From positions 1-5,107 of the forward strand of contig JAHEDF010000327.1 of the NCBI GenBank assembly GCA_024641365.1: a stretch of 5,107 nucleotides of DNA, read 5' to 3'. The position numbers and the translations under genes are program-made. This DNA comes from Planctomycetota bacterium. GTDB taxonomy: Bacteria > Planctomycetota > UBA11346. The notes below the pieces were generated by a model. That model ran no database searches and had not been told where the DNA came from. It was given only the letters and a program-made list of their open reading frames with translations. Below are positions 1 through 5,107 of the stretch, piece by piece; the first letter of the stretch is position 1; every line of letters begins with the position of its first letter.

Positions 1-310
1 GTGATTTCCCAAAGAAAACCATAGGGTTAAATTTGGCTCAATATTGTATTAACTACATCTATTACTAATCAACTCGCATTGACAATGCTGTGGTTAATCG
101 AATTTCTGTAATCACTTTGGTAATTTGCTAATCGTGGTGTTGGCTTCGACACAATCTGTGATCATTAACGACTTCTGTTTATGCAAAGACTCACCTCATT
201 ATCCGCGCTCTTGTCCGCGCCATTCAATTTATCTTGAGGGCGAGACACATAATTCAGGCTGTCGGAATGCTTAGATCTTGTGCCAGATGTCTAACATGCA
301 GTATAATCCC
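1..310. other. Non-coding leader region upstream of the first gene
   Basis: No convincing gene lies here; all frames are broken by stops and the longest ATG-led frame (181-237) is 18 codons with no ribosome binding site. A perfect -35 hexamer TTGACA is at 79-84, inside the small palindrome CATTGACAATG (77-87), but no good -10 box follows at 16-18 bases, so I do not call a promoter. A 7-base direct repeat TCCGCGC occurs at 202-208 and 214-220. Its role, if any, is unknown. The region probably carries the promoter and 5' untranslated leader of the gene at 311. Confidence 0.5.
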
Positions 311-2590
311 ATGAAACATATTTGCTTACTCTTCTGCTTTTTTGGTGTTCTTGGCATTCTGTGTGGGGCATCGGAAGAAGAATTCATTGTCGCTGCAAAA
401 GAAAAACATGGCGATCACGGCGCTGAAGCGGCTCGCTTTTTGTATGCCAATATGCCGGATCAGGATCGCTCGGAGTTAGCATTAGCATTCCTGATTGAAA
501 ACCTTGATTTGGCATTGCGGTCACGCTCAGAATTTCCGTGGGGCAAGCAAATTCCTGACGATATTTTTCTCAATCATGTGTTACCTTATGCTGTATTTGA
601 TGAAAAAAGAGATCCATGGCGTGCCCAGTTTTTTGTACTCGCTAAAAAAATTGTAGCCGGATGCACAACGGCGACAGAAGCAACCCAGGCCCTAAATCGC
701 GAAATATTTAACCTAATTAATGTGCATTATAATACAGGACGGAAAATTCCGAATCAAAGTGCACAACAATCAATGGCATTGGGGAAAGCGACCTGCACTG
801 GTTTAAGTATTATTTTGGTAAACGCCTGCCGTTCAGTGGGAATTCCTGCACGCGCCGTTGGCACGCCATTGTGGGCGAATGATCGCGGTAACCATACCTG
901 GGTAGAAATTTGGGATGGTGAATGGAAATTTACTGGTGCCGATGAATATGATAAAAATGGGCTCAACCGTGGGTGGTTTGTTAATGATGCGCGTTTAGCT
1001 CATAACAGAGCACCGCAATATGCGATTTACGCCACCACCTGGAAACGTGACGGTTTGAGTTTTCCTTTGGTGTGGGATCCAGACAGCAAACAAGTGAGCG
1101 CTATAAATGTAACCGACCGTTATGCCGATCCACAGGCCGCTCAACAAGCAACCGTGCAATTAGGCATTCGCTTATTTGATAAATCAGGCGGCGAACGCTT
1201 ACCGGCACATATTGAAATAATTAATACGCAAGGCCAGATGTGCGGGAAAGTGCAAACAAAATCTGGCACCAGTGATCTTAATGACATGCCACGTTTTGAG
1301 GTGCCGGAGAAATTCCAAGGTACCTTACGCGTTCGCTACGGTGATGAAGTTCGGCTCCATACGTTTGGTCCGTTAGATGGCGCGCATCCAACGCTCGATT
1401 TATTGTGGAGTGAGCTCTCGTCAGAAACGACAGCTAATACAAATTCGTCTGCAATTAGTGCAATTAAAGCATGGCTTGATCTTCCCGTAGATAAGCGGCC
1501 GGCAGACGCGCCAGCCTTACAAATGCCACTCACAAAAGATGAAGCGCAAACAGTTAAGGACATGTTGCTTCACGATCGAAGGCAGTCTTTGTTAAAGCAA
1601 CGGCAAGCAGAAGTCACGGAAAAAGAAATCCTTATTGGCGATAAAAAATTACGCTGGTTAGAAAAGACCTTTGGAAATGCCAAAGAAGGCGAACGTAGTT
1701 TGTGGATCTCTATGCATGGTGGTGGCGGCGCGCCAACTGCCGTTAATGATCAACAATGGCAAAACCAAATTAAATTATATAGCCCTGAAGAAGGCATTTA
1801 CATCGCTCCGCGCGCGCCGGTTGATGCGTGGAATATGTGGCACATCAAAGAACTTGATGGTTTATTTGATCGTCTCATTGAGGACTTCATTGCCGTACGT
1901 GGTGTTAATCCCAATAAAATATATTTGATGGGTTATTCAGCGGGAGGTGATGGTGTTTGGAAATTAGCACCGCGCATGGCTGATCGATTTGCCGCAGCTT
2001 CCATGATGGCAGGTCATCCAAATGGAGCGCCATTATTACCACTGCGCAATTTGCCGTTTGGTATTTTTATGGGTGGCAACGATGCCGCCTATAAACGCAA
2101 TGAAATTGCGACTGAACGTGCAGCTGAAATGAAAAAGCTAGCCGAAGCAGATCCTGGCAGTTATGTGCATATAGCACGTATTTATCCCGGACTACCACAT
2201 TGGATGAATCGAAAAGATGCTGAATCCGTACCTTGGATGGCGCAATATACGCGCCAACCATGGCCAAAGAAAATAATTTGGATTCAGGATAACTGCATGC
2301 ATCAGCGTTTTTATTGGTTGCAGATACCAGATATGAGTGCGGCAAAAGACGGACAAAAAATTACCGCTACGGTCAAGGATAATTCCATTACTTTGGAGGG
2401 CGATATGCCAAAGGAGTTATCATTAGCCTTATCAGATGAATTAATTAATTTAGAGGCGCCAATTGCGGTAACTGTTGCTGATCAACCACAGCAAACATTT
2501 ACCGTAACGCGTACTGCTGCCGCCATGGTGCGTAGTCTGAATGGGCGCCTTGGTGCTGCGATTGCAAGTGCGTGGATTGATCTAAAATAA
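311..2590 (+). CDS. Secreted transglutaminase-like / alpha-beta hydrolase (esterase) fusion protein
   Basis: This is a 759-residue exported two-enzyme protein. The ATG at 311 is chosen because it begins a clean signal peptide: MKH, a hydrophobic run to about residue 18, and likely cleavage after CGAS. Candidate starts at 278 (TTG), 287 and 296 only add a polar tail, and none has a visible Shine-Dalgarno. Residues about 120-250 form a transglutaminase-like core: Cys162 in ATCTGLS, His195 in GNHTWVEIW and Asp211 in TGADEYD, spaced as in the papain-like triad. About 285-360 looks like a beta-sandwich linker. Residues about 465-655 are an alpha/beta hydrolase of the PHB-depolymerase/LpqC-like esterase type: oxyanion loop HGGGG (469-473), nucleophile Ser543 in GYSAGGDG, Asp591 in GGNDAAY and His630 in LPHWM. 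A beta-rich tail follows. Both triads are complete. The family is one I recall from PVC bacteria. The substrate is unknown; peptide or amide cleavage plus ester hydrolysis is inferred. It converges on the metallopeptidase gene. Confidence 0.9.
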   Translation: MKHICLLFCFFGVLGILCGASEEEFIVAAKEKHGDHGAEAARFLYANMPDQDRSELALAFLIENLDLALRSRSEFPWGKQIPDDIFLNHVLPYAVFDEKRDPWRAQFFVLAKKIVAGCTTATEATQALNREIFNLINVHYNTGRKIPNQSAQQSMALGKATCTGLSIILVNACRSVGIPARAVGTPLWANDRGNHTWVEIWDGEWKFTGADEYDKNGLNRGWFVNDARLAHNRAPQYAIYATTWKRDGLSFPLVWDPDSKQVSAINVTDRYADPQAAQQATVQLGIRLFDKSGGERLPAHIEIINTQGQMCGKVQTKSGTSDLNDMPRFEVPEKFQGTLRVRYGDEVRLHTFGPLDGAHPTLDLLWSELSSETTANTNSSAISAIKAWLDLPVDKRPADAPALQMPLTKDEAQTVKDMLLHDRRQSLLKQRQAEVTEKEILIGDKKLRWLEKTFGNAKEGERSLWISMHGGGGAPTAVNDQQWQNQIKLYSPEEGIYIAPRAPVDAWNMWHIKELDGLFDRLIEDFIAVRGVNPNKIYLMGYSAGGDGVWKLAPRMADRFAAASMMAGHPNGAPLLPLRNLPFGIFMGGNDAAYKRNEIATERAAEMKKLAEADPGSYVHIARIYPGLPHWMNRKDAESVPWMAQYTRQPWPKKIIWIQDNCMHQRFYWLQIPDMSAAKDGQKITATVKDNSITLEGDMPKELSLALSDELINLEAPIAVTVADQPQQTFTVTRTAAAMVRSLNGRLGAAIASAWIDLK

Positions 2591-2597
2591 AGCGATC

Positions 2598-2617
2598 CAT
2601 ACACGCCTGTGTGTATG
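2598..2617. terminator. Possible terminator hairpin between convergent genes
   Basis: CATACAC (2598-2604) pairs perfectly with GTGTATG (2611-2617) around a 6-base loop, starting 8 bases after the first gene's stop codon. No T-tract follows on either strand, so a classical Rho-independent terminator is not shown. The position between two converging genes is what makes it plausible. Confidence 0.35.
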
Positions 2618-2630
2618 TAATTCAATGCGC

Positions 2631-2648
2631 TAATCGTGACGCCGATTA
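2631..2648. terminator. Second small hairpin overlapping the metallopeptidase stop codon
   Basis: TAATCG (2631-2636) pairs perfectly with CGATTA (2643-2648) around a 6-base loop. On the plus strand it is followed by the pyrimidine-rich TCTTTCT, a weak T-tract that could help terminate the upstream gene. The right arm contains the stop codon (2646-2648) of the minus-strand gene. The 6-base stem is short, so chance is possible. Confidence 0.3.
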
Positions 2649-3239
2649 TCTTTCTAATTGTTTTAAGAACTTAGTTATTTCTGGATCGTACTCTGCAAGT
2701 TCCGCTCGATTGAACGGGAAAAAATCGTTTACGCCAAAATAAGCTTCGGCGGCTTCTGATAAATATTCTTTATGATCAGTTGAGCCATAATGTTTGACCA
2801 TGCGGCCGGAAATATGTTTTACTTTGCCATAGCGTTCCGATTTGAGTGCGCTCTCATAGAGTCCCTTGATCTCTTTATTATCAAAGTTCAACACTTGGTC
2901 ATGATAGGCATGAATTAATTCATGCAGCATAACCCATGGCTGGTGTTTGGTAACATGAACGAAGCTGCCGATATTACTTATTTCCACGCATTTTGCTTTG
3001 TTGGGACTAAACTTATGTTCGACTAACCACTCTTTACTCGGATGATATTCGGCGCCAGATTTTCCATCTTGTTTGATATCGACATAAATTTTCACTTTTT
3101 GCATATCTTTAATGACGTCATCTTTTAACACGCGCTTCATGCCAAATAATTGATTGCTCATGATGCGTTGGGCCATGGCCCAGTGTTCATCTTTCATGAC
3201 TTCAACATTAACCATGAACGTCCAGCCTTCGATGTCCAT
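2646..3239 (-). CDS. HExxH zinc metallopeptidase, catalytic part (signal peptide cut off by upstream stop)
   Basis: The 197-residue open frame holds a complete gluzincin-like metallopeptidase domain. It starts MDIEGWTFMVN, with a beta/alpha N-terminal half. The zinc-binding helix is HELIHAYHD (His106, Glu107, His110), and the likely third ligand is Glu162 in SEAAEAYFG, followed by NDFFPF (171-176). The spacing of HExxH and a downstream Glu-rich helix fits a zinc peptidase of a family seen in planctomycetes and relatives; substrate and biological role are unknown. The ATG at 3239 has only an AAGAG directly abutting it, which is poor spacing. The same frame continues upstream through one TAA (3243-3245) to a signal peptide and a strong ribosome binding site, so the ancestral gene is 3335-2646 (229 codons). 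As it stands, this part could be made only by re-initiation or readthrough, and by re-initiation it would lack the export signal. It converges on the gene at 311 and diverges from the sulfatase. Confidence 0.82.
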   Translation of the reverse strand: MDIEGWTFMVNVEVMKDEHWAMAQRIMSNQLFGMKRVLKDDVIKDMQKVKIYVDIKQDGKSGAEYHPSKEWLVEHKFSPNKAKCVEISNIGSFVHVTKHQPWVMLHELIHAYHDQVLNFDNKEIKGLYESALKSERYGKVKHISGRMVKHYGSTDHKEYLSEAAEAYFGVNDFFPFNRAELAEYDPEITKFLKQLER

Positions 3240-3242
3240 CTC

Positions 3243-3335
3243 TTAGAATGAACGATTAATGTGGTCATCTTTTACAATGGCTGATCCACCACTTCCCAAT
3301 AAGCAGAGGGCAAAAAGTGGTAAGAAATATTTCAT
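3243..3335 (-). pseudogene. Severed signal-peptide portion of the metallopeptidase gene
   Basis: ATG at 3335 opens a 30-codon frame starting MKYFLPLFALCLLGSGGSA, a textbook signal peptide (Lys2, hydrophobic core, small residues before a likely SxA cleavage), then IVKDDHINRSF and a TAA stop at 3243-3245. It is in the same frame as the metallopeptidase at 3239, with only one codon (GAG) between the stop and that ATG. It also owns the good Shine-Dalgarno. I therefore read it as the true 5' end of that gene, interrupted by one nonsense codon; AAA, CAA and GAA are each one substitution away. Alternatives are a sequencing error or stop readthrough. A free-standing 30-residue peptide gene is less likely. 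Confidence 0.75.
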
Positions 3336-3343
3336 GTCAGCGG

Positions 3344-3348
3344 TCCTT
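3344..3348 (-). promoter_or_regulatory. Shine-Dalgarno deciding the metallopeptidase start at 3335
   Basis: On the minus strand AAGGA lies 8 bases before the ATG at 3335, which is near-ideal spacing. By contrast the ATG at 3239 has no properly spaced site. This is the main reason to place the original gene start at 3335 rather than 3239. Confidence 0.75.
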
Positions 3349-3432
3349 GCTTATGATTGTATTAGTGAATTGGGTGTACATATGATTGAAGCTGATGGCT
3401 CGCGCCCCAGTCAGTTCAATAGGTAGGTAAGA

Positions 3433-3457
3433 CTGAAATTGCCCCGCGGTATTTCAG
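3433..3457. repeat. 7-base inverted repeat with an internal CCGCGG palindrome
   Basis: CTGAAAT (3433-3439) and ATTTCAG (3451-3457) are perfect inverted copies around an 11-base GC-rich centre containing the palindrome CCGCGG (3444-3449). It could be an operator for either divergent gene or an RNA hairpin. Its 3' arm overlaps the start of the next hairpin at 3456. Confidence 0.4.
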
Positions 3458-3475
3458 ACATTGCCTTGTCTTTTT
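3456..3475 (+). terminator. Weak terminator-like hairpin with T-run
   Basis: AGACA (3456-3460) pairs with TGTCT (3467-3471) around a 6-base loop. A run of five T begins at the last stem base (3471-3475). The stem is short and AT/GC-mixed, so strength is doubtful. No plus-strand gene ends nearby, so it would act on an upstream leader transcript, if at all. Confidence 0.25.
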
Positions 3476-3483
3476 GGGACGAA

Positions 3484-3501
3484 TTGCATTGCATCATGCA
3501 A
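3484..3501. repeat. 6-base inverted repeat TTGCAT / ATGCAA
   Basis: TTGCAT (3484-3489) and ATGCAA (3496-3501) are perfect inverted copies separated by 6 bases, and TGCAT is repeated directly inside. It lies about 35 bases upstream of the predicted sulfatase -10 element, around the -70 to -50 zone, where an activator or repressor could bind. No factor can be named. Confidence 0.35.
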
Positions 3502-3535
3502 AAGTTGTCGTTTGGGGTTAATAATTGTTGTTGTG

Positions 3536-3544
3536 TGCTATACT
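3536..3544 (+). promoter_or_regulatory. Extended -10 sigma-70-type promoter of the sulfatase
   Basis: TGCTATACT gives an extended -10 (TG, one base, then TATACT, which matches TATAAT at five of six bases). At 17 bases upstream the -35 position reads GGTTAA, a poor match, so it would rely on the extended -10 or an activator. Transcription would start near 3551 and leave a leader of about 110 bases. The -10 hexamer lies inside an inverted pair CTATAC (3538-3543) and GTATAG (3564-3569) that would straddle the start site. Confidence 0.45.
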
Positions 3545-3597
3545 ATCCAAGCTCTCGATTATTGTATAGAAAGCATGCGACGAAAAGCCGGATTGGA

Positions 3598-3621
3598 AAA
3601 ATTTAAATAAAAATAAATTTT
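3598..3621. repeat. 8-base AT-only inverted repeat in the sulfatase leader
   Basis: AAAATTTA (3598-3605) and TAAATTTT (3614-3621) are perfect inverted copies around an A-rich 8-base loop. They lie about 30 bases before the sulfatase ribosome binding site. The stem contains no G or C, so it would be weak in RNA. It may simply reflect AT-rich promoter DNA. Confidence 0.3.
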
Positions 3622-3652
3622 ACCATAGCGATAAAATAGTTTTTAACTTCTT

Positions 3653-3658
3653 AGGAGG
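3653..3658 (+). promoter_or_regulatory. Strong Shine-Dalgarno of the sulfatase
   Basis: AGGAGG ends 4 bases before the ATG at 3663. It is a full consensus match at slightly short spacing and fixes the start ahead of the next in-frame ATG at 3690. Confidence 0.8.
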
Positions 3659-3662
3659 CCAC

Positions 3663-5107
3663 ATGTTGTTTCGTCTATGTAACTTTCAAATGATTATCAT
3701 CACGTTGGCATTTGTTTGCAGTTGGGGTAATTATGCCACTGCAGCAGAGCGTTTACCAAATATCATTTTTATTCTAGCCGATGATTTAGGATATGGTGAA
3801 TTAGGATGTTATGGACAGCAAAAAATTAAGACGCCACATATTGATAAACTAGCCACCGGTGGCATGCGATTTACCCGTGCCTATTCTGGTAATGCGGTTT
3901 GTGCGCCGTCACGCTGCGTTCTGTTAACTGGTCGCCATCCTGGGCATGCGTATGTGCGTAATAACCGAGAAATTAAACCCGAAGGCCAAGAACCATTACC
4001 TGCCGGCACAGTAACCATTGGGACCATGCTACGTGACCGTGGCTATACGACCGGCGGATTTGGGAAATGGGGTCTTGGTGGTCCTGGCTCAAGTGGCGAT
4101 CCAATGAACCAAGGTTTTGACCGCTTTTTCGGCTATAACTGTCAACGCGTTGCCCATAGTTATTATCCCGCTTATTTATGGAGTAATCGCGAAAAATTCC
4201 CGCTGAATAATAATCCGCCTGTTCCTGGGCACGCACCTTTTCCAGCAGATGCTGATGCAAACAATGATGCCAGTTACGCTCAATTTAAAGGAACGGATTA
4301 CGCGCCAGCATTTATTCGTGATGAAGCGCTCAAATTTATTGATGCGAATAAAGATAAACCTTTCTTTCTTTATTATCCGACCGTTATTCCGCATTTAGCC
4401 TTACACGTACCGGATGCCGATTTGGAACAATACCATAAATTAAACTGGAACGACCCTCCATTCGCCGTGTCGAAAGGAAAAGGCTTGGGATATACTCCGC
4501 ATCGCACGCCGCGTGCTGCCTATGCGGCGATGATTAGTTATATGGATTCCGCCGTTGGTGCATTGGTTGCCCGACTCGAACAATATAATTTACGTAATGA
4601 CACGTTAATTATTTTCACCTCGGATAATGGCGCCACTCATTTAAATGCCGAAGTCGATGTTGAATTCTTTAATAGCGTCTCTGGATTACGTGGACTAAAG
4701 GGAGAGTTATATGAAGGGGGTGTTCGCGTACCTTTTATTGCTGAATGGCCCGGACGTATTGCCCCAGGAACAACCAGCGATCGCGTTATTGGTTTTGAAG
4801 ATGTGCTAGCTTCTGTCGCTGAATTAAGTGTCGCACCAGTTCCACAGAGTGATGGATTTTCATTTGTTCCGACCTTATTCGGTAAGCAGCAACCAGCACG
4901 GCCATTTCTGTATCGTGAATTTTCCTCGTACGGTAGCCAACAAGCTGTGTGGTTTGATGAATGGAAAGCGATTCGCTCAAAAATGAGCAAAGGCCCCATC
5001 GTCACGCAACTCTATAATTTAGCCACGGACCCGAACGAAAAAAACGACGTTGCCGCCATGCATCCTGCGGTGGTGAAACGTGCGGAAGCGTCGTTTTTTT
5101 CGTTCGG
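3663..5107 (+). CDS. Secreted type I (formylglycine) sulfatase, 3' end missing
   Basis: 481 complete codons run off the window without a stop. A signal peptide covers residues 1 to about 28 (hydrophobic MIIITLAFVCSW, then ATAAE). The sulfatase fold follows at once: NIIFILADDLGYG supplies metal ligands Asp40 and Asp41, and CAPSR gives Cys80, which is converted to the formylglycine nucleophile, with Arg84. Other expected residues are Lys135 in FGKWGLGG, His244 in VIPHLALH, Asp321/Asn322 in FTSDNGATH (calcium) and Lys346 in GLKGELYEGG. The histidine usually found two residues after Lys135 is glycine here. The enzyme would hydrolyse sulfate esters outside the cytoplasm, probably on sulfated polysaccharide; the exact substrate cannot be read. 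It needs a maturase (FGE or anSME) not in the window. Length up to LATDPNEKNDVAAMHP is near complete for the family. The last residues after RAEA (SFFSF) come from an inverted copy of upstream DNA and are probably not genuine. Confidence 0.93.
   Translation, partial: MLFRLCNFQMIIITLAFVCSWGNYATAAERLPNIIFILADDLGYGELGCYGQQKIKTPHIDKLATGGMRFTRAYSGNAVCAPSRCVLLTGRHPGHAYVRNNREIKPEGQEPLPAGTVTIGTMLRDRGYTTGGFGKWGLGGPGSSGDPMNQGFDRFFGYNCQRVAHSYYPAYLWSNREKFPLNNNPPVPGHAPFPADADANNDASYAQFKGTDYAPAFIRDEALKFIDANKDKPFFLYYPTVIPHLALHVPDADLEQYHKLNWNDPPFAVSKGKGLGYTPHRTPRAAYAAMISYMDSAVGALVARLEQYNLRNDTLIIFTSDNGATHLNAEVDVEFFNSVSGLRGLKGELYEGGVRVPFIAEWPGRIAPGTTSDRVIGFEDVLASVAELSVAPVPQSDGFSFVPTLFGKQQPARPFLYREFSSYGSQQAVWFDEWKAIRSKMSKGPIVTQLYNLATDPNEKNDVAAMHPAVVKRAEASFFSF
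5031..5107. repeat. Perfect 19-base inverted repeat ending exactly at the window edge
   Basis: Positions 5031-5049 (CCGAACG, seven A, CGACG) are the exact reverse complement of 5089-5107 (CGTCG, seven T, CGTTCGG), separated by 39 bases. Pairing stops inward at once (5050 versus 5088 mismatch) and outward at the window end. Both arms lie inside the sulfatase frame: the left arm encodes the family-typical DPNEKND and the right arm replaces the expected C-terminus. This looks like a fold-back or chimeric join at a contig end, not a natural terminator. Confidence 0.85.

Larger units (their letters stand above)
3336..3662. other. Divergent intergenic region between metallopeptidase and sulfatase
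   Basis: This 327-base region must hold the promoters of both divergent genes. I see no coding frame, tRNA or recognisable riboswitch. It contains several short perfect inverted repeats (listed separately), a good plus-strand extended -10 element at 3536-3544, and an AT-rich leader just before the sulfatase. On the minus strand TACAAT (3361-3356) is a possible -10 for the metallopeptidase, but no good -35 sits 17 bases upstream. Confidence 0.6.

Noticed and set aside
79..112. TTGACA (79-84) with TGTAAT (107-112) as a promoter for the first gene
   Set aside because: The spacing is 22 bases, too long for a sigma-70 promoter, and no -10 fits at 16-18 bases.
181..237. An 18-codon ATG frame (MQRLTSLSALL...) in the leader of the first gene
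   Set aside because: It has no ribosome binding site, no regulatory residue run and no terminator pair. A leader peptide is not supported.
1671..1928. An 85-codon plus-strand frame inside the first gene
   Set aside because: It overlaps in another frame the conserved HGGGG region of the esterase and has low-quality composition. It is a shadow frame.
127..2638. The 10-base sequence GCTAATCGTG occurs at 127-136 and 2629-2638, flanking the first gene like direct repeats
   Set aside because: It is too short, there are no mobile-element genes or inverted ends, and the copies are not at symmetrical gene boundaries. Chance is the simplest explanation.
3973..5005. Minus-strand open frames across the sulfatase gene
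   Set aside because: They are shadows of a well-conserved plus-strand sulfatase frame, and their translations show no recognisable domain or signal.
5031..5107. Terminal hairpin with T-run as a natural Rho-independent terminator
   Set aside because: Both arms lie within an open sulfatase frame with no stop, the loop is 39 bases, and the T-run is inside the stem, not after it.

Overview
The window holds three protein genes for probably exported proteins and no RNA gene, mobile element or CRISPR array that I can see. The base composition is moderate, with AT-rich intergenic DNA. All three proteins (a transglutaminase-like/esterase fusion, a small HExxH metallopeptidase and a formylglycine sulfatase) resemble families I know mainly from the Planctomycetes-Verrucomicrobia-Lentisphaerae group. 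A heterotrophic PVC-type bacterium is therefore the best guess, by inference only. The right edge looks like an assembly or contig end.

Layout: positions 1-310 are non-coding leader DNA with no confident promoter. Positions 311-2590 (+) encode a 759-residue secreted protein with a complete Cys-His-Asp transglutaminase-like core followed by a complete Ser-Asp-His alpha/beta-hydrolase. It converges, across a 55-base gap containing two small hairpins, on a metallopeptidase gene at 2646-3239 (-). That gene's natural start is at 3335, behind a strong Shine-Dalgarno sequence. An in-frame TAA at 3243-3245 separates the signal peptide (3335-3243) from the intact catalytic part, which has its own ATG three bases after the stop. 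A 327-base divergent intergenic region (3336-3662) carries several small inverted repeats, a good extended -10 promoter and a strong ribosome binding site. It leads into a type I sulfatase (3663 to the window end, +) that has its sulfatase signature and metal ligands.

The last 19 bases of the window are the exact reverse complement of positions 5031-5049. They replace the expected sulfatase C-terminus with an atypical peptide, which points to a fold-back artifact or chimeric join at the contig end.

The genes could work together in breaking down sulfated or esterified external polymers and proteins. Only the shared export signals and the neighbourhood support this. They are not one operon, because the middle gene lies on the opposite strand.
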